The notes under the pieces: generated by a model
Told to the model about the DNA's origin: nothing
What the model saw: only the letters and a program-made list of their open reading frames with translations
Database searches by the model: none
Source of the DNA: Gemmatimonadota bacterium
Lineage (GTDB): Bacteria > Gemmatimonadota > Gemmatimonadetes > Gemmatimonadales > GWC2-71-9
Direction of reading: 5' to 3'
NCBI GenBank assembly: GCA_003220975.1
Contig: QHTX01000179.1
Span: forward strand, 1-7,051
Length of the DNA stretch: 7,051 nt
Part shown: in pieces, positions 1-6,330 of the stretch
Layout of the letters: each line of letters starts with the position of its first letter
How positions within the stretch are numbered: the first letter of the stretch is position 1
Position numbers and translations under genes: made by a program

Positions 1-1260
1 CAGAATAAACTGCCCCAGCGTCATCGTGTTCGTGAAATACGCCTTGCCACGGCAGATCGCAGAGACGGTCTTCACGAACTCCACGAGGCTGCGGTCGCGC
101 GCCAGCATGAACGTGTTGATCAACACGCCGTTGCGACGGCACAGCGCCACCTCGCGATACGTCTCCTTCAGGATCTGCGGGTCCAGGCCCATCGAGTTCA
201 CGTAGATCCGCCCGTCGGGCAGCGTCAGCGCCGATGGCTTGCCGTCCGTGATCATGATGATCTGCCGCATGTCCTTGCGCTGCGCCAGGAGAATCCGCCG
301 CGCCAGCTTCAACCCCTCCGCCGTGTTGGTGTGATACGGCCCCACCTGCGCGTGCGCGAGGCGCGCCAGCGGAATCTCCTCCGCCGTGTCGTGGAACAGC
401 ACCACCCGCAGCGAGTCGCCGGGGAACTGCGTGCGAATCAAATGCGTCAGCGCCAGCGCCACCTTCTTCGCCGGCGTGAACCGGTCCTCGCCGTACAGGA
501 TCATCGAGTGCGAGCAGTCCAGCATCAGCACCGTCGCCGACGACGACCGGTACTCGGCCTGGTTCACCATCAGATCGTCGTACTCGAGGTTGATGGGGAC
601 GCCCAGTCCCTCACGCTGCAGCGCGTGGGTCAACGTCGCGTTCACGTCGAGGTTCAGCGTGTCGCCGAACACGTACTTGCGGCTCGCCGCCTCGGCCTCG
701 ATCCCCGTGTCCAGGTGCTCGGTCTCGTGCGCGCCGAAGCTCGACTTGCCGATGCCCCCCAAGAGGTGCTTCAGCGTCTTGTAGCCGAGGAAGTCGATGC
801 CCTTTTCGGTGAGCGAGAACTGCACCTGCTGCGCCGCCTCGCGCGCCATCCCGCCGGGCCCGAACAGCGGCTGCTGCCCCGCCGGCATCTGCGGCGCCTC
901 CTTGACGTTGAGATAGCCCTCGTCGATCAGCCGCTGCACGATCTTGTCGAGCAGCTCGGCGAGCTGGCGCTGCAGCTCCGCGTCGCGCTGCGCGTCGCCC
1001 GTCGATTCCCCCCGCAACACCTGCAACATCTCCGGCGTCAGCTGCCCCGAATCCATCAGCGCCTGCAGGATCGCCTGGCGCAGCGCGTCGAGCGACCGGT
1101 CGGCCTCGTCCTCGCCGAACTCCCCCCAGAAGGGATGCGAGTACGCGCCTCCGGCGAAGCCCGACTGGAGCAGGAAGTCGGCGAGCTGATCGAGCAGGGC
1201 CTGGAGGTTGATCGTGTCGGCCAGCTCGGGGAGGTAGCGGCTGTACGTCGTGTATTTCAT
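1..1260 (-). CDS. VWA (MIDAS) domain protein, C-terminus cut off by the window edge
   Basis: 420 codons are visible, read from ATG at 1260 down to base 1 with no stop; the C-terminal end lies outside the window. The start is supported by a good Shine-Dalgarno sequence (GGGAG, about 4 bases before the ATG). Residues 1-235 are mostly helical, charged and Gln-rich, without a domain I can name securely; the stretch 148-178 (around QFSLTEKGIDFLGY) resembles the segment preceding the VWA domain in Mg-chelatase-associated VWA proteins. The VWA domain runs from about 242 to the visible end. The MIDAS is complete: D248-x-S250-x-S252, a threonine in HTNT (T311 or T313), and D339 in ITDG. No signal peptide or membrane segment is visible, so it is probably cytoplasmic. 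In known systems such proteins act with MoxR or ChlI-like AAA+ ATPases in metal insertion or complex remodelling; no such partner is in view, so the role here is open. The divergent MFS neighbour gives no functional clue. Confidence 0.88.
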   Translation of the reverse strand, partial: MKYTTYSRYLPELADTINLQALLDQLADFLLQSGFAGGAYSHPFWGEFGEDEADRSLDALRQAILQALMDSGQLTPEMLQVLRGESTGDAQRDAELQRQLAELLDKIVQRLIDEGYLNVKEAPQMPAGQQPLFGPGGMAREAAQQVQFSLTEKGIDFLGYKTLKHLLGGIGKSSFGAHETEHLDTGIEAEAASRKYVFGDTLNLDVNATLTHALQREGLGVPINLEYDDLMVNQAEYRSSSATVLMLDCSHSMILYGEDRFTPAKKVALALTHLIRTQFPGDSLRVVLFHDTAEEIPLARLAHAQVGPYHTNTAEGLKLARRILLAQRKDMRQIIMITDGKPSALTLPDGRIYVNSMGLDPQILKETYREVALCRRNGVLINTFMLARDRSLVEFVKTVSAICRGKAYFTNTMTLGQFIL

Positions 1261-1271
1261 CGTGCTCCCTA

Positions 1272-1285
1272 CCCGAAATATCGGG
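1272..1285. promoter_or_regulatory. Palindrome in the divergent gap between VWA and MFS genes
   Basis: CCCGAAATATCGGG has two 5-base arms (CCCGA and TCGGG) around an AATA centre. It lies in the 45-base gap between two divergent start codons, 12 bases from the VWA start and 20 bases from the MFS start. It is also the most AT-rich spot in the gap. It could be an operator serving both genes, or a small hairpin in the VWA leader just upstream of its Shine-Dalgarno sequence. No convincing -35/-10 pair is visible. A 5-base arm can arise by chance, so this is only a candidate. Confidence 0.3.
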
Positions 1286-1305
1286 CGGCGGCGAGCTTTC
1301 CCGCA

Positions 1306-2529
1306 ATGGACGAAGCCGCGCGGGGGTTTCGCTTCGGAGCGCTCGCCCACCGCAACTTCCGCTTGTTCTTCCTCGGACAAGGCGTGTCGCTGATCGGCAC
1401 CTGGATGCAGAATGTGGCCCAGGGATGGCTGGTCCTCGAGCTCACCAACTCGCCCTTCTACGTGGGCCTCGTGTCCGCGCTCGGCTCGCTCGGCGTGCTG
1501 CTCCTCACGATCTACGCCGGCGTCGTCGCGGACCGCACCAACAAACACCGGCTCGTGATCCTCACGCAGTCGCTCTCGATGCTTCCGGCGTTCGCGCTCG
1601 CGGCCCTGGTGTGGACCCGCGCGGTGGCCGTCTGGCACGTGGCCGCGCTCGCGGCGTTTCTCGGCCTCGTGAACGCGTTCGACATCCCGGCCCGGCAGGC
1701 CTTCATCGTGGAGCTGGTCGGGAAGGACGACCTGGTGAGCGCCATCGCGCTCAACTCGTCGGCCTTCAATGCGGCGCGGGTGATCGGGCCCGCCGTCGCG
1801 GGCGCCGTCATCGGGGTGTTGGGCGTGGGGGTCTGCTTCTTCCTGAACGGCGTGAGCTACCTCGCGGTGATCGGCGGCCTCTTGGCGATGCGGCTGCCGC
1901 GCTACGTGCCGCGGGCGCCCACGGCCTCGGTCCGGGCGCGTCTGCGCGAAGTGGTCGCGTTCATCGGCGGCGACCGGCGCATCGCGACGGTCGTCGTGCT
2001 GATGGCGCTGTTCAGCATCCTGGGGTTCCCCTATCTCGTGATGATGCCCGTGTTCGCGCGCGACGTGCTGCACCAGGGGGCGGCGGGGTACGGCGTGATG
2101 ATGACGTCCGTCGGGCTCGGGGCGCTCACCGGCGCCCTGGCCGTCGCGCTGTTCGATCACCACATCCGGAAGGGGCCGACGCTGCTGTTGGCCGGCGGCT
2201 CGTTCGGCGTGCTGCTGGTCGCGTTCGCGCTGTCGCGCGCGTACCTCCTGTCCGTCGCGCTGCTGGCGCTCACCGGCGGCACGATGATCGTGAACAACGC
2301 GCTCGCCAACGTCACGATTCAGACGATCGTGCCGGACGAGCTGCGCGGCCGGGTGATGGGGTTCTACGCGTTCGTCTTCGTGGGGCTGGCGCCGCTCGGC
2401 GCCTTCCAGGTGGGCGCGCTCGCCGAGCGGATCGGGACGCCCCACGCGGTGGCGCTGGGCGGGGCGTTGACCGCGCTCGCCGTCGCGCTCGCGGCGTGGC
2501 GTGTGCCGGAGTTGCGGCGCACGCTGTAG
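1306..2529 (+). CDS. MFS transporter, EntS-like (MFS_3 / DHA3 type) exporter
   Basis: A 407-residue integral inner-membrane protein, about the usual length for a 12-helix major facilitator. Family signs: the N-terminus FRLFFLGQGVSLIGTWMQ (18-35) enters the first helix; motif A between helices 2 and 3 is GVVADRTNKHR (72-82); NAFDIPARQAF (123-133) and ALNSSAFNAARVIGPAVAG (148-166) are typical of the MFS_3 family that includes the enterobactin exporter EntS; the second half carries TIVPDELRGRVMGFYAF (340-356). Family members export siderophores, drugs or other small molecules by proton antiport; the substrate here cannot be read from sequence. ATG at 1306 was chosen because it places the standard family N-terminus directly after it and because upstream in-frame sequence is antisense to the VWA gene and lacks membrane-protein character. 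No strong Shine-Dalgarno sequence precedes it (only GCGAG, about 10 bases away). It may be co-transcribed with the acyl-CoA synthetase gene 47 bases downstream. Confidence 0.9.
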   Translation: MDEAARGFRFGALAHRNFRLFFLGQGVSLIGTWMQNVAQGWLVLELTNSPFYVGLVSALGSLGVLLLTIYAGVVADRTNKHRLVILTQSLSMLPAFALAALVWTRAVAVWHVAALAAFLGLVNAFDIPARQAFIVELVGKDDLVSAIALNSSAFNAARVIGPAVAGAVIGVLGVGVCFFLNGVSYLAVIGGLLAMRLPRYVPRAPTASVRARLREVVAFIGGDRRIATVVVLMALFSILGFPYLVMMPVFARDVLHQGAAGYGVMMTSVGLGALTGALAVALFDHHIRKGPTLLLAGGSFGVLLVAFALSRAYLLSVALLALTGGTMIVNNALANVTIQTIVPDELRGRVMGFYAFVFVGLAPLGAFQVGALAERIGTPHAVALGGALTALAVALAAWRVPELRRTL

Positions 2530-2560
2530 GCGTAGCAGCTTTGGCACCACCCGTCAGGCA

Positions 2561-2572
2561 CCCCCCAGGGGG
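2561..2572 (+). promoter_or_regulatory. Ribosome binding site inside a C-tract/G-tract self-complementary element
   Basis: CCCCCCAGGGGG sits 4 bases before the ATG of the acyl-CoA synthetase gene. The AGGGGG half is the obvious ribosome binding site and confirms the start at 2577. The C-tract next to it can pair with it (4 bases with a short loop), so the site could be partly masked in the mRNA. The hairpin is very small and its regulatory meaning is speculative. Confidence 0.4.
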
Positions 2573-2576
2573 ACTC

Positions 2577-4502
2577 ATGCACGCCACGCCCAGCCTCCAC
2601 GCCACGCAGAGCATCCAGGACCAAGTCTACGCGCAGTGGGCCAAGGACCCGGAACGGTTCTGGGCCGAAGCCGGCGAAGCCGTCCACTGGTACAAGCATT
2701 GGGATCGCGTGCTCGACGGCTCGCGCGCCCCGTTTTACCGCTGGTTTCCGGGCGGCGTGGTCAACTCTTGCTACAACGCGCTCGATCGGCACGTCGAGCA
2801 GGGCCGCGCCGACCAGCCCGCGCTGATCTACGACAGTCCGGTCACGGGCACGATCAAGACCTTCACGTATCGGGAGCTGCGTGACGAGGTCGCCCGCTTT
2901 GCCGGGGTCCTGAGAGGCCAAGGCGTCCGAACCGGCGACCGGGTGATCATCTATATGCCCATGGTCCCGGAAGCGGTGGTCGCGATGCTCGCGTGCGCGC
3001 GCATCGGCGCGATTCATTCGGTCGTGTTCGGGGGGTTCGCGTCGCACGAGCTGGCGGCCCGCATCAGCCACGCCGAGCCGACGCTGATCGTCTCCGCCTC
3101 GTGCGGCATCGAGGTGAACCGCGTCGTGCCGTACAAGCCGCTGCTCGACAAGGCGATCGAGCTCGCCTCAGGGAAGCCGCGCTCCTGCATCATCCTCCAG
3201 CGCCCCGAGGAGCGGGCGCCGCTCGTCGCCGGGCGGGACTACGACTGGTCGGAGCTCATGGCGGCGCCGCAGCCCGCGGAGTGCGTGCCCGTCGCCGCGA
3301 CGGATCCGCTCTATATCCTCTATACGTCGGGCACGACGGGGATGCCCAAGGGCGTCGTGCGCGACAACGGCGGCCACCTCGTCGCGCTCAAGTGGAGCAT
3401 GACGCACATCTACGGCGTCGAGCCCGGCGAAGTCTATTGGGCCGCGTCTGATCTCGGCTGGGCCGTCGGCCACTCCTACATCGTCTACGGCCCCTTGTTC
3501 AATGGGAACACCACGGTGCTGTACGAGGGCAAGCCGGTCGGCACGCCCGATCCCGGCGCCTTCTGGCGGGTGATCTCGCAGCACCGCGTCAGCGTATTCT
3601 TCACGGCTCCCACGGCGATCCGCGCCATCAAGCGCGACGATCCTACCGGGGAGCACGTGCGGCGCTACGATCTCGCTCGGTTCCGGACGTTCTTCCTCGC
3701 CGGCGAGCGCTGCGATCCCGACACGCTCCACTGGGCGGAGCAGCAGCTCGGCGTTCCCGTCATCGACCACTGGTGGCAGACGGAAACGGGGTGGCCGATC
3801 GGCGTGAATTGCGTCGGGCTGGGGATGCTCCCGGTGAAGCCGGGCTCGTGCGCCAAGGCCGTCGTGGGCTACGACGTGCGCGTCCTGGGCGAGGACGGGC
3901 AGGAGCTCACCTCCGGCCAGACGGGGAACATCGTGATCCGGCTGCCGTTGCCTCCCGGTTGCCTGCCGACCCTGTGGCACAACGACGAGGGCTACGTGCG
4001 GTCATACGTGAGCCGGTACCCCGGCTACTACCTCACCGCCGACGCGGGCTACAAGGACGCGGACGGCTATCTGTGGGTGATGGGCCGCACCGACGACATC
4101 ATCAACGTGGCGGGCCACCGGCTGTCCACCGGCGCCATGGAAGAGGTCCTCGCCTCCCATCCCGACGTGGCCGAGTGCGCCGTCGTGGGCGTCGCCGACA
4201 AGATCAAGGGGGAGATCCCGCTGGGACTCGTCGTCCTCAAAGCGGGCGTGCAGCGTCCTGCCGCGGCCATCGCGGACGAGGTCGTGGGCATGGTGCGGGA
4301 GCGGATCGGTCCCGTCGCGGCGTTCCGGATAGCGGTCGTGGTGCAGCGGCTCCCCAAGACTCGTTCCGGCAAGATCCTGCGCGGCACCGTCAAGAGGATC
4401 GCGGACGGGACGGAGTACCGCGTGCCGCCCACCATCGACGATCCCACGACTCTCGACGAGATCGCCGCCGTCCTGGCGGCCGTGGGCTATCCGCGACGCT
4501 AG
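2577..4502 (+). CDS. prpE: Propionyl-CoA synthetase (AMP-forming acyl-CoA synthetase)
   Basis: A complete 641-residue ANL-superfamily enzyme that activates a short-chain acid with ATP and CoA through an acyl-adenylate; the likely substrate is propionate (EC 6.2.1.17), with acetate possible. It is cytoplasmic. The N-terminal ACAS_N region covers about 15-75, followed by the AMP-binding core. Motifs: phosphate loop YTSGTTGMPKG (249-259); WWQTETGW (399-406); hinge region GRTDDIINVAGHRLSTGAMEE starting at 503, with hinge Asp506; and C-terminal PKTRSGKILRG, whose K599 is the catalytic lysine that is reversibly acetylated in known PrpE/Acs enzymes. Features separating PrpE/ACSS3 from Acs are RDNGGHLVAL (262-271), SDLGWAVGHSYIVYGPL (291-307) and Trp406 after QTETG, where Acs has Gly. 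Length matches the family (about 630-640). The start has a strong AGGGGG site. No prpBCD or methylmalonyl-CoA genes are in view. Substrate preference is inferred from motifs only. Confidence 0.93.
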   Translation: MHATPSLHATQSIQDQVYAQWAKDPERFWAEAGEAVHWYKHWDRVLDGSRAPFYRWFPGGVVNSCYNALDRHVEQGRADQPALIYDSPVTGTIKTFTYRELRDEVARFAGVLRGQGVRTGDRVIIYMPMVPEAVVAMLACARIGAIHSVVFGGFASHELAARISHAEPTLIVSASCGIEVNRVVPYKPLLDKAIELASGKPRSCIILQRPEERAPLVAGRDYDWSELMAAPQPAECVPVAATDPLYILYTSGTTGMPKGVVRDNGGHLVALKWSMTHIYGVEPGEVYWAASDLGWAVGHSYIVYGPLFNGNTTVLYEGKPVGTPDPGAFWRVISQHRVSVFFTAPTAIRAIKRDDPTGEHVRRYDLARFRTFFLAGERCDPDTLHWAEQQLGVPVIDHWWQTETGWPIGVNCVGLGMLPVKPGSCAKAVVGYDVRVLGEDGQELTSGQTGNIVIRLPLPPGCLPTLWHNDEGYVRSYVSRYPGYYLTADAGYKDADGYLWVMGRTDDIINVAGHRLSTGAMEEVLASHPDVAECAVVGVADKIKGEIPLGLVVLKAGVQRPAAAIADEVVGMVRERIGPVAAFRIAVVVQRLPKTRSGKILRGTVKRIADGTEYRVPPTIDDPTTLDEIAAVLAAVGYPRR

Positions 4503-4507
4503 GCGGG

Positions 4508-4520
4508 TGCTGTCACAGCA
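4508..4520. other. Perfect palindrome at the convergent gene junction
   Basis: TGCTGTCACAGCA is a 6-base inverted repeat around a single C. It lies where the acyl-CoA synthetase and aspartic protease genes converge (stop codons 10 bases apart) and includes the protease stop codon. As RNA it could fold as a 5-base stem with a 3-base loop on either strand. There is no U-tract on either side, so it does not qualify as a classical intrinsic terminator. It may be a weak bidirectional stop or pause signal, or chance. Confidence 0.3.
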
Positions 4521-5703
4521 AGCGCCGCAGCTTGAGCGCCACCCGCATGGTATCGGAGGCACGGCGCAGCACGAGCCGGCGGACCACGCCGTCGACGCGG
4601 AGGACCGTCCGGACGTCGCTCAGGTTCGCCCCCGCCACGGCGCGTCCGTCGATCAGCAGCACCTCGTCGCCGGCCCGGATCCCGGCGTCGGCGCTCGGGC
4701 TCCCCGGGACGACGTAGTCGACCACGAGGCGGCTCAGCCCCGGTCCCCGGGCGACCAGCCGCAGGCCGCTCGTGTCGTAGTCGCAGCGTGACCGTGGTGC
4801 GGCTCCGGCCTCGATGATGACGCGACGCCGGGCGTAATCGACGATCAGCCGCGACCCCTCGAACGCGGCGTTGCCGATCACGCCATCGATGTCCGTCCGC
4901 GCCAGGAACCCCTTGCGCTCGCCGCCCAGGCCGGTGGTGGGGGAGGGAACCTTCACGTCGCCGAGTCGCAGCTCCTGCACGCGCGCGATCGTGCCGTGCA
5001 GCTCGCCCGCCAGCCCGGTCCCGATGGGTGCCTCGATGGCGGGCGACAGGCCGGCGAGCCCGTGTTGCTCCACGAAGGGCGCGGTCAGAATCATGCAGAG
5101 GCCGGACGCCCCCGTGTCGAGCAGCAGCCGGGCGGGGATGGGAGGTCGGCCCCGGATCTTCACGGACGCGCGGAGCAGCGGCCGATCGGCGTCCGGCGTG
5201 AACGGAATCGCGGCTCCCGGGCCCGCGTAATGGTACCGCGCCGGGTCGAACAACCGCACGCGCCGTTGCGGGTAATCGATCTCGATCGTGAAGCGCTGCA
5301 GCACGTCGTGTCCCAGGAGGCCCTGCTGCAGCCGCCCGCTCGCTTCACTCAGGCCGCGGAGGGGGTAGAGCGCTACCTGATGGTCCGGCAGCTCGAGATC
5401 GCCGAGCCGAATGGTGTCGACGACCGCCGACGCGGGTTCCGCGACTTGCCCGGCCGTCGCGACGGGAGTGGCGTGGATCAGTCCGGCCCAATCCTGATCG
5501 AGCCCGGTGCGCGAGAGACCGGTGTCCAGCATCAGCCAGGCGGAGTCGCCGTTGATCACCACCGGCAGGTAGATCGCGCCGCCATACGGGTCGAACGGGA
5601 TCACCGCCAGCGGCGGCTCGGGCGCCAGCGCCGGACCGCGCCAGCATCCCAGCACCAGACCCGCCGTCAACGCCCCCCACCGGGCTCCGGCCCTCAGCTC
5701 CAT
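4513..5703 (-). CDS. Double-lobed retropepsin-like aspartic protease with PDZ domain, probable lipoprotein
   Basis: A 396-residue protein. N-terminus: basic residues R4 and R8, hydrophobic stretch 9-19, then VLGC with Cys20, a plausible lipobox; a signal peptidase I site after A27 is an alternative. Both predict export. Two aspartic-protease-like units follow: lobe 1 with LMLDTG (57-62) and closing LLGHDVL (129-135); lobe 2 with LLLDTGAS (193-200) and closing GVIGNAAFEG (274-283). Typical bacterial retropepsins have one DTG per chain and dimerise, so two in one chain suggest an internal pseudo-dimer, as in pepsins. A PDZ domain covers about 312-392 (VVPGSPSADAGIRAGDEVLLIDG) and would bind substrate C-termini or partners. 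ATG at 5703 was chosen because it directly precedes the signal sequence and has GGAG just upstream; longer in-frame sequence overlaps the kinase-like gene and is low-complexity Arg/Ala. It overlaps that gene by 10 bases, suggesting coupling. Substrate is unknown and proteolysis is inferred. Confidence 0.87.
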   Translation of the reverse strand: MELRAGARWGALTAGLVLGCWRGPALAPEPPLAVIPFDPYGGAIYLPVVINGDSAWLMLDTGLSRTGLDQDWAGLIHATPVATAGQVAEPASAVVDTIRLGDLELPDHQVALYPLRGLSEASGRLQQGLLGHDVLQRFTIEIDYPQRRVRLFDPARYHYAGPGAAIPFTPDADRPLLRASVKIRGRPPIPARLLLDTGASGLCMILTAPFVEQHGLAGLSPAIEAPIGTGLAGELHGTIARVQELRLGDVKVPSPTTGLGGERKGFLARTDIDGVIGNAAFEGSRLIVDYARRRVIIEAGAAPRSRCDYDTSGLRLVARGPGLSRLVVDYVVPGSPSADAGIRAGDEVLLIDGRAVAGANLSDVRTVLRVDGVVRRLVLRRASDTMRVALKLRRLL

Positions 5704-6329
5704 TTTCTCCGGCGCGCCTCCGCCACGATCAGCTGCGCCGCCCCTTCGATCGCCAACCGCTCCGTGTTCACGACCAGGTCGTAATTGCCGAGGTCCTGCC
5801 GCTGCCGCCCGTAGTACGTCTTGACGTACTGATCGCGCTGCCGATCGGTGTCGTCCACGACGCGCTCGGCGGTGGCGGGATCCGCGCCGAGGCGCCGCAC
5901 GGCGAGCTGCATACGCCACGGCTTCGAGGCGACGACGTACACGTGCAGCGCGTCGGGACGCTGGGCGAGGAGCGCCTGCGCTCCCCGGCCCACCAGGACC
6001 GCGCGCCCGTGCGCCGCCGCTTCGGCGATCACGCGCTCGGTCATCTTGACGATCGCGGCCTCGTCCGGCTCGACGCGCGGTACCGCGGGCGCGGTCATGA
6101 ACAGCTCGGGGGACCCGACCGCCAGCGTTCTGGCGAGCCGCTCGAGCAGCCCCGGCGCCCGCTCGTCCCGCTCGGCGACTTCCTCGGGCGCGAGCCCCGC
6201 GCGCCGCGCCACCTCGTCCACGAACTCGTTGTCGATCACCGTCCAGTCGAGGGCGGCAGCCACGAGGCGCGCGACGTCGGAGCCGCCCGCGGCGTACTGG
6301 CGGGTGATGGTGATGACGGGCGGCGGCAT
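5694..6329 (-). CDS. Cytidylate kinase-like family protein
   Basis: A 211-residue protein matching the cytidylate-kinase-like family (Cytidylate_kin2 type). Signs: ITITRQYAAGGSDVARLVA (6-24) at the position of the nucleotide-binding loop, RAVLVGRGA (109-117) in the core sheet, VVASKPWRMQLAVRR (132-146), an Arg/Asp-rich lid-like segment DDTDRQRDQYVKTYYGR (159-175), and NYDLVVNTERLAIEGAAQLI (182-201) near the C-terminus. The loop lacks the GKS/GKT lysine of true P-loop kinases, a trait of this family, so CMP kinase activity should not be assumed; the classical Cmk is a different protein. No signal peptide; cytoplasmic. The ATG lies one base after the TGA of the SPFH gene (TGA-G-ATG), and the 3' end overlaps the protease gene by 10 bases, so all three are probably one transcription unit. 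The physiological substrate is unknown for this family as far as I know. Confidence 0.85.
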   Translation of the reverse strand: MPPPVITITRQYAAGGSDVARLVAAALDWTVIDNEFVDEVARRAGLAPEEVAERDERAPGLLERLARTLAVGSPELFMTAPAVPRVEPDEAAIVKMTERVIAEAAAHGRAVLVGRGAQALLAQRPDALHVYVVASKPWRMQLAVRRLGADPATAERVVDDTDRQRDQYVKTYYGRQRQDLGNYDLVVNTERLAIEGAAQLIVAEARRRKWS

Positions 6330-6330
6330 C

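Noticed and set aside
331..1305. In-frame upstream extension of the MFS gene (about 325 extra codons)
   Set aside because: The translated extension is Arg/Leu/Gln-rich low-complexity sequence without membrane character and lies wholly antisense to the well-supported VWA gene. The family N-terminus begins right after ATG 1306.
611..1306. 231-codon minus-strand open frame overlapping the VWA gene
   Set aside because: It is a frame-shifted reading of the VWA gene with Arg/Ala/Gly low complexity. The VWA frame carries the MIDAS and conserved segments.
1425..2576. In-frame upstream extension of the acyl-CoA synthetase gene through the MFS region
   Set aside because: It is an out-of-frame reading of the MFS gene, rich in Arg, Ala and Gly. 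The normal PrpE N-terminus starts after ATG 2577, which has a strong ribosome site.
3168..3980. 270-codon open frame antisense to the acyl-CoA synthetase
   Set aside because: Long antisense open frames are expected in high-GC DNA. The translation has no recognisable domain and every part of the plus strand here encodes conserved PrpE motifs.
5704..5919. Longer N-terminus for the aspartic protease
   Set aside because: The extra 72 codons are Arg/Ala-rich, overlap the kinase-like gene in another frame, and would bury the signal peptide inside the protein.
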